Notes under the pieces: model-generated
The model's input: only the letters and a program-made list of their open reading frames with translations
Told to the model about the DNA's origin: nothing
The model's database searches: none
Position numbers and translations under genes: made by a program
NCBI GenBank assembly: GCA_007644065.1
Contig: VJWN01000006.1
Location: 1,178,001 to 1,242,000 of the forward strand
DNA: 64,000 nt
Source: Margaritispora aquatica
Taxonomy: Eukaryota > Ascomycota > Leotiomycetes > Helotiales > Discinellaceae
Direction: 5' to 3'
In this document: positions 39,704-51,084 of the stretch, one piece after another
How the letters are laid out: every line of letters starts with the position of its first letter
How positions within the stretch are numbered: the stretch's first letter is position 1

Positions 39704-41211
39704 GGAACTTCCTCTCACCTTATATGCTCTCTTGGCATCTCATTCATGTCACTATTCGCGTATGAAGACCTGATTAATTCCTTCTTTATCCGTGCCTCGC
39801 CACCTGTATACACTATCGAGAGCAAAAATTATTTTGGTCTTGTAATTGTGAGAATTCTGGGACGGTTGCGAGAAATGTCTTGCTGGGTCTTTTATTTTCT
39901 CTCTGTTGGATGAGCCATTGGGTAACTTAGATGCAGGCAATTGGAGGAGTCACTAGTTTAATCAAGACTTTAATGTACAACACCTCACCAGCAAGTACCC
40001 ATAGAGAATAAAATTGTTCCCGCGATTACCAATATACGGAGTACTTATCAAAATCAAGTCAATCTCTGTCAACGGATCCATTAAATCCCACTTTCAGACT
40101 ATGTCACATGGCCTTCTAGCTTGGCCTGAACTGAAATACCTACAAACATGTAACATATTAGTAATAAGCTCTATTATCATAACTAAGACCTCGGGGTTAT
40201 AAAGGGCATGAGTTTCCTTGCAAATTAGAGCCAAAATTAAATCCATACAAACAAGAAGCAAAAGATTCTGAGAGGAAGCCATCAGGGAGAAGAAGGCACA
40301 TTCAAGAGAAATTCGGATAAGAAAGTTGAAGCCACTCAACTTGCATCAAAATCAATTCATGATCATAGCACTTACATATGACAAAATGTACGGACAACTC
40401 ACAAAAATGCCTCCATATCATATCTCTGCTCTTATGTTGGATGTGTCAACTGATTTCGTCTATTCATTGAAGTCTCCTAAGGTATGGTTTTGGTATTTCT
40501 TATGACTTGGGACTTAGTTTTCTATATCAATAATAAAGCGCAATACTTGGTATAAGGGCACTGGATCGAGATAGACTTAAAATAACGAAATCGAAGGAAA
40601 TATAAAGAATAAGTAATATGGATACCGCTAAATATTGTTATTTAAAGTGAGTTAATCTTAGAGAGTAAGTTGATGTTGGATCGTATAATTATTGAGGAGA
40701 CAAGAATAATTTTTTAATGGCTCGGAGTTCTCCAAAGAACGGATAATAATCTGGGAGTCGGGAGTTGAGTGTCATGTGATTTGGTGACCTTTTTATAATG
40801 ATTTAAACGAGATGTTTTTCAACAACGGGTGATTGGTCGGGAGTTTGTATAATTCATGGCGGTAGACGCTGGTTCAATTGGCGTAATCTCACCCAGATGA
40901 ATCTGACTAAGGTTGTCCAACTGAAATGATATCGCCTTCGCCCTGAGGGGGCCCGCGATTGATCCCCTTAGTAATCACCTGTTCACCCGTCTCAAGGTAC
41001 GTCTATCCAGATCAGGTAAGTTCTCCTTTCATATATTCATCTTGTGTGTGGCCATTTAAATTGACATCTAAGCTTCGATCTATCATCTATTTACTAAGCA
41101 TACTACACTTGTTCTAGACAGCAATTATTTTTTGACCTTTGGAACTTCTTCGGAATTTGACCCGTTAAACGAGACATTAATATTCAATTCATATCCAACC
41201 ACTTCACGACT
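39704..41211. other. gene-free, partly AT-rich
   Basis: No coding region supported. The stretch around 40500-40720 is AT-rich with many A runs and resembles mutated repeat DNA, but no element ends are visible. Confidence 0.4.
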
Positions 41212-42653
41212 TCACGAGATTCCATTCAAAAACAACACAGGTCCCGAACCCACGATACGCGTCACACCTACCAATTGCTCTACCACAACAGGCACAGTAA
41301 CCCACAATACGCCTACAACCCAAACACCCCTTAGCACGCCCAAACCTGCTCTCCCTAACGCGCCTCTCTCAAGCCGCCTAATCCTATCGCGCAACGCGCA
41401 TTCGGCACCTATCTCAAACATGACGAAAAGGACCTGCATCCAGAAGAACAAGGAGTATTGCGAGGGGCTGACGCCTGGGATATTGGGTGGAAGCGTCGCG
41501 GCGTGAAGTAGTAGGCTTGAGATCAGGAAGGCGGTGGAGATACGGATGAGGGAGGCGGAGAGGGAGGTTGGTGGGAGACAGAGGGCGGCACAGAGCGCGC
41601 CGCCGGGGTCGAGGAATATCTGCTTTTATTAAAAGAATGGATGGTAGGAATAAAGGGGGATTGACTTGTCTAAACAACTGATGCCTTTGCAGAGAATGAC
41701 CATTAGCCTCCAAGGATATCATCCGCACAAAAAGCAGAAACAACTTACCGAAAATTTCCCCAAAACCCCCTCAGTCCGCTCTTGAACACAACAGTCAGAC
41801 TCCCCATCAATGGCGGATAATTCTCTTTCCTCCCCCAAAACTCACCCACCACGCCCATTCTTCCCAGCAAAACCATCACCACAGCAGGCACATTTCCAGC
41901 CAGCGAGAAAACAGCATGTTGCTGCACGCCTAGAACCAGCATGCGTGTCATTTTGGGGGACTCTGCTAGCAGCGATAGATTGTAGGAGGCGAGGAAAGTG
42001 ATGATGCGGCGGGGAAAGGTGAAGAGAGTGGGGTGGGGATTTGGAAATACGGATCGTGCGACATGAAGAGATTGGTGACGTCTTGGATGAGGAGTTGGAT
42101 GGAGATGAAGATCGCTTTTTGGAGGAGCCAGGTCGGGAGAGTTTATCTTTGTGGTGTTGACTTTGGCTTTGATGAGGGATAGCCTGTGTCCCAGGATATG
42201 TACCGTGGAGACTGGATCAATTTTGAGACCCAGATGAAGCGCTTCCAGAGTGTTGCAGGATATGGTTCTCTCCAAGACACTTCTGATTTCATTTCTTCCT
42301 TGCCAGCATCCTCCTTTACATCTTCCTTTTCCACAACACTCTTTCTCTTCACACCCTTGACATCCTCATCAACCTTGACCTTCTCCTCCACCTCCCTCCC
42401 TTCATACCGCAAAAGCGAAAACCTCTCCCTCAGATCCCTGAAAACCAGCAACTCCAACGCCCAAAGTCCCTGCACCAGCCAAGAACCCAAGCCTGGATTT
42501 CCAGCTACATACATCGCAAGGCAGGATAACTGGTACAACCAGTATTACGAGTCTCTTGTGCGAGAGAATTGAAGGTGGTGTGAGGAGCGCGAGGTAGAGC
42601 AGTGTGTAGTCGCCTAATTGGGCTAGGAGGCCGGCTTTGAACTCTGCTTTCAT
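41212..42653 (-). pseudogene. wax-synthase-like membrane-bound acyltransferase, damaged
   Basis: Wax-synthase-domain proteins of fungi are multi-pass membrane acetyl/acyl-transferases, many of them in secondary-metabolite pathways. The family order is present on the minus strand: a hydrophobic start (MKAEFKAGLLAQLGDYTLLY), LWALELLVFRDLRERF, KLIQSPRYISWDTGYP, WLLQKAIFISIQLLIQDVTN ending in DPYF, RRIITFLASYNLSLL, then the signature YPPLMGSLTVVFKSGLRGFW continued by HQLFRQ with the conserved active-site His, and a hydrophobic C-terminus (last exon about 41622-41212, after the intron whose donor follows LFRQ). The intron inside the signature (GTAAGTTG...CAAAG) is normal. Three lesions remain unexplained: a frame change near 42540, an in-frame TAA near 42143 inside an otherwise colinear frame, and a frame change near 42035 in a C-run. 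I therefore favour a decayed gene; unusual introns are the alternative. Confidence 0.5.
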
Positions 42654-43279
42654 GTTTTGTTGGTGGAGTAACGGATTGGTGATTCTTACATGTTTCTAGA
42701 AGTTAGAAGTCCATTTGAAGCAGATATGAGGGGGATTTATGAGAGCATTTTGAAGTGCTTCATGACACTGTGGCCTCGCACGAGGTGTGTGTAAAGAGGT
42801 GAGGATGGGTCACGTGGTAGCTGAAATAATCCCATCATGTGTTGAGGCGAGATGATTTGAGTGGTTGAGTCACGCTCTCCTATCCTCCAAGCCACTGCCA
42901 ACTGTTCCTCTCCTATTTTTGATCTGGTTGAAAAATTTCAAGTACAAGTTTGAGGTAGAGAAAGACTTCATTCTTTCAAGTCCTGATGAGCTCTCTCTTA
43001 GGTTTTCTGTCTATCACTTTCAAGGATCGAATCGTTCATACATCAAAATACGTCAAAATAATAAGAAATGGACACTGATCTGCCCAAGGCAACTAAATGC
43101 GTTTTTTCCTGCCTATACGCACGCAGCATTGCACAAAGCGACAAAGTCCACCAACTCCAAGGGCAATGGAAATCCACGGGCTCCACAATTACCCCGCCAA
43201 GCTATTACGCGAGCGAGCCCCTTTCACCAACCACGACCCACTTCTGATCACCTCCCTCTAAGTTCTCCTCAAACATCCC
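42654..43279. other. intergenic, no gene recognised
   Basis: A plus-strand frame of 142 codons ends at 43293, overlapping the stop of the next gene, but it shows no motif, intron or start context that supports it. Confidence 0.45.
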
Positions 43280-46266
43280 TCAGAATCCTATAATTTGCAT
43301 TGAATCGTGACCGACAACCACATCAGCTTGCGTCCTGTTGATATTCGATGTCTCTTGCCGCTTCACTGCTTGCTCCTCGATCACCCTCCGACACCTAGCA
43401 AGGCCGTCAGCCACATCTCGCATTCGTCGTTGCCGTCGCTGTCTATTGTATAGACCGCCAATTGGTAGTGCTAAAATGACGCATATAAAGAGACATGGAA
43501 GTGACAAGTAGGCCAATCTCTGAATTTCGTAAGCTATGTCCAATGCGACTTGTAGCAAAGCTATCACCGTTGTGCCTAGTGGTGGAAGAGAGACGATAGT
43601 GGTCTCCGGACCTGCAATTTCCATGATCTCCATCTCGTACATCTTCTTGAGATTTCCCCTCATCACTCCAATACTCGGCATATTCTGAGCTTGTACGAGG
43701 AAGACTCGAGGGAAAGACAAGATGCCAATCCAGAGAGGGACGTTGCACTTGTTTGCAGGCGATGACTTCGGAGTTGCTGATGGCGCAGGGTTGTGTGCTG
43801 GTACAAACCGTTCCATGTAATGGTGCTTGATTGTTTCTCCCGGTGGCTTTGTGGTACTGGTTGGGGGGGGCGTGATGACTGGAGCTGGTGGATTAGAGGT
43901 TTTGGTTTCAATTGGCGCGACGGGACGGATTGCATTCGTTCCAAGCTCATCCGAAGGTCTAGTCTGAGCGGTAGTGGTTTTTCTGATGCGGTCCATTTGA
44001 CTTGTAGCAGACAGAGCTTCGACGTTCAATGTTGTTTGAGCCGGGCTGACAACCTGATTCGTCACACTGATCATGGCTGCTGTAGTTGGATCTGAATTGA
44101 TGCTTGCAGAACGCGTGCCTGTCCTTGTAATGGTCTCGATGGCGTGAAATGACGAGACTGCCGAGACCGTGGTAGTAGGATAAGACCACGTCTCTCCCAC
44201 TGTAGAAGTTGGCGTTTCTGGCCACGCAGTTTTAAGACCAGTAAGATACCACCCGAGAAAGAAGACCAGACCCACAACACATGTGAGTGCCAGGAATTGT
44301 AGCCAACGCGCCACTCTTTCCCTTGAGCGCTGTTCACGGTGAATTTGATCAGCTCGAGCTATGACCACGGACTGCGTTGCCGAGTAGTATGATGGAGGTT
44401 CATCGATGAGTTGCTGTGAGGGCTTCGTAGCGTGTAAGTCTGCAAGTGGGATGTCTGCCCAGGTATCTCCTTCGGTGTTGGTCAGGCTTCCAGGGCTAAA
44501 TTCGCTGATCCATGGTTGGGGAGTAGACGAGCTTTCCCAAGGCGATTGGGTAACTGCGCTAATGGAAAGAATGAAGCAGGAAACAAGGAGCAGTATCGGC
44601 ATGACACCCACAGAATTGGCAGTAGAGTTGGGGGTCGCATATTTCTGGTATCTAGCTAACACAGTTCCGTTCTGAGGATGCGCTGGCTTCTTGTCGGAAG
44701 GTTGTGTGATTCCATACACAATGGTCGCAGCCATGGTGCCAATGAACACGAGAAGGAACATGAAAAAGACGACCTGCCAAAGTTGAATCCTGGCAACCAA
44801 GGCCTTATAACGCCGAAACTTTGACCCAGACGCGGGCATCTCGTGTTCCCGCATGCCCAGCAAGGGCGAGAACGAGTGGAATAGTCTTGGTGCGAGGGGA
44901 GACGGAGGTGCTGAGGCTGGAGCTGGGGCTGGGGCTAGAGTGATTGTAGAGTCATTGAAGGAGAGTGGTTCCATCATGGCGAAAGCTGATCCTGCTATAC
45001 ACCGCAGGAGTAAAAGCAGCGGGATCTTGGGATTCTTGAAAGCTGCGCTTTGCTTGGCTTCGGACGTCGGATTTGGTATCTGATGTACAGTTGTAGTCGG
45101 AGGGAGTAAGATCGATGGCTGAGGTTGACTTGGCGCTTGCTCTAAAGTAGTATATATTGTTGAGTGGTGCTCTGATGTGGGAGATGATTTGACAGTGATT
45201 GTGGGTGGTGTCCGATCTGTTGATGGATGCAGATTAGAAGAGGTGGTTGCTGGTGATACTCGATCTGTGGTTGTGCGCGAAGTCGACGCAGCAGGTGTTG
45301 GTGGTGCGCGATCTGGCGAGGTCCAAGAATATACTCCGGTCGAGAAGTAAACACACAGTCGCACCGAATCATCCGAGCACGGAACCGGTGCTGGAGACAC
45401 AGTGAATCTAAACTGACGTTTTGCTACTATGTGCCATTTCGCCTCTGTGGTAGTCGAAAGGTCATCAAAAAATGAATTTGAGTCAACCTCGTCTCTCGAA
45501 AGTGATTGTGCGTGGGAGTCGTGTATATCTGCACGATTTGGGGAAGCAGCTTGGTCTGTCGCTGCGAGGAGCATCTTCAACGCTTCATCTTTGGCGAGCG
45601 ACTTGATACTTGTGGCGGCGAGAGTTCGCTTGGAATTTAGGGCGTAGATGTGAGACAAAGATTTGACGAGTTGGGGGGTATTGCTAGATTTTATCAAGGA
45701 GTACGAGGGAAATGCTGATGGTTGAGATCCACTTATGCTTTGATGGGCGTTGGAACTCACACACCCCCTTGCTTCGTCATATGCACCAGTAGCAGTGACG
45801 GATGCAGAAGTTGAAGTTCGAGAGCCTATACCAGGACATGCAGGTTCGTTGGACTGATTTGAGAATGCCCTTGTAAAACCAACAATAGAAGAGCGTGTTG
45901 AAGTGCTATGATTCGTCGAGGTTGGGAACGTGCACGTCGACGTGGATGTTGGTTTTGGTGTTGGTGTTGTTGGAGATGTTCGGCTAGATCCAGGAACGAT
46001 GCGAGCAGCTTCAACAGTGATCACCCTTCCGGATGTACCGAATGACATACAAATGCTCTTGGGATTGTCAGAGTAAGTAAAACGATAGTTTCCTCGAACA
46101 GTACTGTGCCTGGGGTGGAAGTGATGCTTAGTATCTCTGATCTTAGAGCTGGGATGTCGTAAGAATCGCTTGGCTTTATAGTGGGTTCGGCATGGCCATC
46201 GTGTGCGCAGACTCGACAATTCGCAAGCAGTAGACTTAAAAGAGCGGAGAATGTGAGGATCTTCAT
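43280..46266 (-). CDS. large Ser/Thr/Pro-rich secreted or membrane protein, hypothetical
   Basis: A very long frame without stops, from about 46219 to 43280. The best start is the ATG ending at 46266, which gives a clear signal peptide (MKILTFSALLSLLLANCRVC) in another frame. An intron with donor GTATGT at 46050 joins it; the in-phase acceptor I find is at 45854 (197 bases, product about 929 residues), but a shorter intron with a weaker donor is possible. The N-terminal half is dominated by Thr, Ser and Pro with loose repeats (DRxPPT, TSRTTTDRVSP), as in O-glycosylated wall proteins. Four hydrophobic segments follow: WQVVFFMFLLVFIGTMAAT, VGVMPILLLVSCFILSISAV, WLQFLALTCVVGLVFFLGWY and LSLPCLFICVILALPIGGLY. 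The tail is basic (NRQRRQRRMRD). No family recognised. Two genes fused by read-through is an alternative. Confidence 0.6.
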
Positions 46267-46667
46267 GTTGATGGGGTTGCGACGTACAAACAGTTTTGCA
46301 GAAAAGCTTTTTCAGACACTAGAAGCAGGAAAGCAGCAAATTTAAGAAAAACGAGAAGAATCTTTCGTACAACACTAATCAAGAATCGTGATTGCTATTT
46401 GCATTCATTATACACAGCGGTCATGATTGAGCAATGCTCGACTAATTGATCTTTGAATCCCTTGAGTTTTGATGGAAGATCGTCACTTGACTCACTTCAT
46501 CAACGAAGCTCAGCATTCGTACTTGAAGAGCCTTCATGAATAACGCCAATGTACAGCCAACCCATTTACCTACCATAAAGCGATATATAAGTAAGACATT
46601 CAACTCAGACTTTCCAAAAACCGAAGCGAGTCAAGATCCCTGACCACCACTCTCCAATCATTCGCTG
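46267..46667. other. intergenic, tandem minus-strand genes
   Basis: About 400 bases between the amidase stop and the start of the Ser/Thr/Pro-rich gene; it holds the latter's promoter. No further feature seen. Confidence 0.5.
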
Positions 46668-48875
46668 TCAGCTCTTGGACTCAGACTTGATCGACTCCTC
46701 GAATACAGCTGCAATATCAAGCACCTTCCCATCCATGCCACTTCCACCAAGGAACGTGACACCAAAAGGAAGCTTCTTCTCGCCCTCAACAACCCAGCCT
46801 GCATTCACGCTTACGCCGCACAGATCCACCACATTAGCTGCATGCGTGAATGTGCCAACCTTTGCGTTCAAGCCCAGCGGATCAGCTTCCATCTCCTTGA
46901 TCGTGGGGTGACACGGAACACTGGGGACAAGCAGAACATCGATGCCACCTTCGAGGGTGTTAAAGATCTTTTGTGCTTGCATTGTGTACTGTGCTTGTAA
47001 AGCTTGGTCTTTGAAGACATTCCAGGGTTGGAGGGGTGATGAAAGTGCGGCTTGGAATAGAGCTTTTGTTGTCGGGTGTAATGCATCAATGTTTGCTAGC
47101 AAGAACTCATGTCCAATGCATGCGATCCGCTCGTGTACCAAGGTGGCGTTATAGAGTAAGTCTGAAGCCTTTTCAAAAGGCGAGTAGTCGACTTCAACGA
47201 GGCGGCCGCCACACGACCTGAGCTTCTGCACAGTCGACTGGAAAAGATCTTGATAGTCTTTGGAACAAATCTCGAGAGCTGATGGAGGAGGAATGGCAAA
47301 TGTGAAACCGCCTTCCTTTGGGCCACGGAAATCCTGCTTCCATAACGAGAGACCGAGAGGTACCTTTGCAAAGGGGTCAAGCGAATCATGTTTATCGATG
47401 ATATACCACACTTTCCGTGCATCTACAAGCGATGGTGCCATTATGGAAAGAGTGTCAAGACTTTGACAAGCTGGTACCATGCCACGTGCCGAGATAGTTC
47501 CTTTGGTCGGTTTTAATCCAACAATGCCATTGAATGCAGCAGGTACTCTGCCACTTCCAGCCGTGTCAGTCCCAAGAGCAAAGGAGACGAGCCCAGCTGC
47601 AACTGCGACAGCAGATCCTGATGATGAGCCACCCGATATATGATCAGCACTGTAGATACTATGTGGTGTTCCATAAGGCGAGCGACATCCTGAGAGACCT
47701 GTTGCCAATTGATCCATGTTCAGTTTTCCAATATAGAGTGCCCCAGCATCCAGAAGAAGTTGAACAGCGGGAGCAGTTGCCTTGGCGGTGTAAGCGAATG
47801 CGTCACAAGTTGCTGTGGTGACAATTCCTTCGACGTCGATGTTATCTTTGAGTGCGAACGGAATACCATAGAGCTCGGGTTTAGGCTTCCCCAGATACTT
47901 CTCGGTGAGTGTCTTTGCTGCAGCTAAAGCATTTTCACGAGTCTGCTTTGAGATCCAGACAGCAGCATCAACTTTATCATATTTCTCGATGCGATCAAAG
48001 ACAGATGTCACAACCTTCTCTGGATCAGTGATTCCGCTCAAGTACTGCTTTCGAAGCTCTGAAATGGAGACTAGCACATCTTCCACGGCAGGAGGTGTTG
48101 AAGGAGGGGTTAGATCTTGGGCGCCTGAAGCGGCAGCAAAGAAATCTGCACTGTTTCCAATGTAGCCGAACAGACCATCTTGACCACAGATGATGTCAAG
48201 AGAGGTAGTCACCATCTGGGCATCAAACCCACCAGTGCAATCTGACAAGATGCAGCACTCAAAGCCACGGTCATTGCACTCTCTCAAGGTGGTCGTGACG
48301 CAGCACCTAGGACTTGTTAGTAGGATAAAATCACAGGAAGAGCATACATACTCCGTTGTCACTCCCGAGAAGAGCAAGTGAGTGATGCCTCGAGCAAGCA
48401 AAACTCGATGAAGTCCCGTGCCCCAATAACTTCCCTTTCCAGGCTTGTCAATGACTGGTTCTCCTGGTAGTTGTCTCAACTCATCAATGATATCGTGGCC
48501 CCACTCCCCTCTCACTAGAAGTCTTCCCATCGGTCCCTGGTCGCCAATGCCCATGGTGTGATGTCCGTTGGGTGCACTGACTTGCCTGAGCTTCTTTGAC
48601 ATGGGAAGATCAGTAAGATCTGGTTGATGGCCTTCTCGGGTATGGATCACAGTGAGTCCTAGAGATCTGGATACGTCGAGCACCTTCTGAAGAGTCGGCA
48701 CAATAGTGCGCACGGCAGCAAAAATCTCGGGGTCACCACATTGAATTGAGCCAAACCCGCTGGGGTCGACGAAATCTCTTTGCATATCGATGATGATCAA
48801 AGCCGTGGTTGCCAATGGGAATTTGAAAGCGTATGGCCTGGCATTCGGCAAAGATAGCTTAGCTGAAGGAGCCAT
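46668..48875 (-). CDS. bifunctional isochorismatase-fold hydrolase / allophanate-hydrolase-type amidase
   Basis: Start chosen at the ATG ending at 48875 (MAPSAKLSLPNARPY), just before the first domain. Residues about 20-225 form an isochorismatase-like cysteine hydrolase: TALIIIDMQRDFVDP (catalytic Asp), DKPGKGSYWGTGL (Lys) and GVTTE followed by the Cys region. A 45-base intron (48351-48307, GTATGT...CTAAC...CTAG) contains no stop and lies right at the active site; removing it gives GVTTECCVTTTLRECNDRG and 720 residues. Residues from about 260 form an amidase-signature enzyme with GIPFALKDNIDVEG (Lys), SADHISGGSSSGSAVAVAAG and FALGTDTAGSGRVPAAFNGI (Ser-cisSer-Lys triad), closest in wording to AtzF-type allophanate hydrolases, without their extra C-terminal domain. 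In bacteria such pairs act in sequence: biuret or ureidoacrylate hydrolases have the first fold, allophanate hydrolase the second. The exact substrate is not determined by sequence. Confidence 0.88.
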   Translation of the reverse strand: MAPSAKLSLPNARPYAFKFPLATTALIIIDMQRDFVDPSGFGSIQCGDPEIFAAVRTIVPTLQKVLDVSRSLGLTVIHTREGHQPDLTDLPMSKKLRQVSAPNGHHTMGIGDQGPMGRLLVRGEWGHDIIDELRQLPGEPVIDKPGKGSYWGTGLHRVLLARGITHLLFSGVTTEYVCSSCDFILLTSPRCCVTTTLRECNDRGFECCILSDCTGGFDAQMVTTSLDIICGQDGLFGYIGNSADFFAAASGAQDLTPPSTPPAVEDVLVSISELRKQYLSGITDPEKVVTSVFDRIEKYDKVDAAVWISKQTRENALAAAKTLTEKYLGKPKPELYGIPFALKDNIDVEGIVTTATCDAFAYTAKATAPAVQLLLDAGALYIGKLNMDQLATGLSGCRSPYGTPHSIYSADHISGGSSSGSAVAVAAGLVSFALGTDTAGSGRVPAAFNGIVGLKPTKGTISARGMVPACQSLDTLSIMAPSLVDARKVWYIIDKHDSLDPFAKVPLGLSLWKQDFRGPKEGGFTFAIPPPSALEICSKDYQDLFQSTVQKLRSCGGRLVEVDYSPFEKASDLLYNATLVHERIACIGHEFLLANIDALHPTTKALFQAALSSPLQPWNVFKDQALQAQYTMQAQKIFNTLEGGIDVLLVPSVPCHPTIKEMEADPLGLNAKVGTFTHAANVVDLCGVSVNAGWVVEGEKKLPFGVTFLGGSGMDGKVLDIAAVFEESIKSESKS

Positions 48876-51084
48876 CTTGGTTGGTATTGGTTGAAGTGAT
48901 GTGATCTTGATTGAGAAAATGATCTGAAAATCTTCTCCAACTTCAATTCCAAATCTGTAAGCTCGAAATTCCAAGAGAGATGGTTGCCAGTTCCCAGAGG
49001 TTGTCGACGAGGTTCAAGATAAACGAATCTAGACGGCAAGAAATTCGTGATACCAGCTCTCGGTATGATATCCAGCAGTATGCAAGATTCAAAAGCAACC
49101 AAACACAGTCCCGTTGAAGCTGCCAATGAATTGCAGGAAATCAGCCACTTTCTCAGCTCACAATCAAAGGAAGATATATATCTCAGTATCGTTCTTAGTG
49201 AAAGCAAGGCCCTACGGCGAGGCTATGGGATGCCATCGCCGTTGGCAGTGTGAGCCATAGCCTGGTGGCCGTCGTGATGTCGCCGTAGGCACGCCGAAGG
49301 CCACAGTATATGGAGAGGCGGGAGAGGCGAGAGAGATAAGGGTCGAAGGATGGCCAAAAGTGGGCGTTTGTGGCGTTTGTGGCGGCGACTGACAAAGCGG
49401 GGAACGGCAAGTTATCATACTTTCATAATTTACCAGTAATGTGTCGTATGGAATTGATGAGGCTGGAAAAGTTGAAGATATCCATTTGTGGTGCATGTTG
49501 TCGATGATCAAATGCTACGTTTTAGGACAAGGGATGTAAGGTAAGCTCAAACCGAGAATTCTGGCTGGTCAAGGACTCATGACGAGATACCATGAACACA
49601 CATCACTCACAAAATCCCAACAAAGCAATTATCTTATCCTTGCTAAAACATTCTGAATGCATTCGGTTGCAGCGCATATGCCAGCCAGCTTTTGAAACAC
49701 ATGACCGCTGACCATTCTTGTGGTTTCTCATCTTGCATCTTCATTAAGCGAGCCCCGCTAGATTGCTGTAAGGCATTTGAATACATGTGCATAATGAATG
49801 CGGAGTAGGATCTATACATTGACAAACGATCGTTAAATCGATAACTCGAAGGTCTATGCTATTGATAGCGGTGATTGGTAATCTTACCACTCATTCAAAC
49901 TATAGAGCGCAGACTAAGTTCTTTAGCATTGATAGCAAAGCAATGAACTTTGATAAGCAACAGTGACCGAAATCGAGCACGAAAAACATCAGGAGTGTGG
50001 GAACCAAGGAAACGGTCTAGTAATTCGTCCAGAATGTATGAAGGTTAGGCATAGATAGTTCCCGCGGTGGTAGTTGACCATCTGACCCAGGCTGCATCGG
50101 TACTTTCCCTGCATCATGTTCGCATTTGTTTTTCTGGTTCTGGTGAAGCTTGAAGCTTTCACACCTTGTATTTGGTGGCTTGAGGCAGAGACCATGAATT
50201 CGAAGTCCAGAGAATGTTGATCATGTTGATCATGTGTATCTGCTTGAAGTTTATCAACTCTATCGAAGAAACTCTGATAACCTTGGCTTTCTAGTGGTTT
50301 GCTTTGAGGTGATTCTGACTTCGATCTTGATCAAAGTCAATTCTGCAAACGCAAGTATCACATACGATGCTTTTAGGTGCATCGTGACTTCTGATACATA
50401 AGGAACGTAGCTTGTGTCGATGTGACTTCTGATTGGTTAAATCCCCATGCAAAAGCGCAAATGATTGGGATGTCCAAGCTGGTGGCGTCCCGTATAGCCC
50501 TGTCACTCGCTACCACAGTAACCACCCGGCTCTTCCCAGAAAACAAAGTGAAGGCTGAGACCCAAGACAGAGGGAGTACGAATAAGGACTGACTCTCCTT
50601 GCAAGGTGCTGAATGAAGTATCGACCCTTCAATCCTACTGGCCAGCTGCCGAACATGCAGCAACATGGGTGATCGGCAACCAATACACTTCCAGTCTTGC
50701 CGACGGTTCACAAACCCAAATGGGCCTGAGGGCACTGGGGAGGTTTCGTAGCGTAGGGCTCAGTTGCCTCCGGCGCGACGGCCACTGCTCTCTTATCGAA
50801 CGCCTGGTTTCCCCAGTATGTGGGTTATCGCCAGCCAGCCGTTGAGGTTGGCGATACTGATACACCATCGCGACGTCCATTCGTTGTGAGATACACATGA
50901 AGATCATGAAATGTCACGGCGGGTGAGTGTCGACGAAATGCATATAACAATGCTTCGTCCTTCTCTTCGATGGGAATATCCTCATCATCAACAACAACAA
51001 CAGTAGCACTAACATCAGTAACGGTGAGATTGAAGACATCGAAATCAGGACTTGAGAGAATAGTCAGAGAAGCCAACCGCAAAG
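48876..51084. promoter_or_regulatory. intergenic region between divergent amidase and NCS1 permease genes
   Basis: A 2.2 kb divergent promoter region with no supported coding sequence. It contains the GATA-site cluster listed separately and a short direct repeat (TTGATCATG twice, about 50217-50234). Confidence 0.55.
49629..50280. promoter_or_regulatory. cluster of HGATAR sites (AreA/NIT2-type GATA factor consensus)
   Basis: Sites seen by eye: AGATAA on the minus strand at about 49632-49637 next to a second GATAA core, CGATAA 49839-49844, TGATAG 49863-49868, TGATAG 49930-49935, TGATAA 49951-49956, TGATAA (minus) 50251-50256, CGATAG (minus) 50260-50265 and TGATAA 50275-50280. About two would be expected by chance in 650 bases of even composition. 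AreA/NIT2 binds paired HGATAR sites to switch on nitrogen-scavenging genes when preferred nitrogen is absent, which suits both flanking genes. Binding itself is inference. Confidence 0.5.

Noticed and set aside
41132..41506. 124-codon open frame on the plus strand
   Set aside because: It is antisense to the hydrophobic C-terminal exon of the wax-synthase-like gene, which has the better family support.
34810..42653. secondary-metabolite biosynthetic cluster around the acyltransferase
   Set aside because: No polyketide, peptide or terpene synthase is in the window and most nearby genes are damaged.
42865..43293. 142-codon open frame on the plus strand
   Set aside because: Overlaps the stop of the large Ser/Thr/Pro-rich gene, has no motif, and its second half looks like the antisense of low-complexity sequence.
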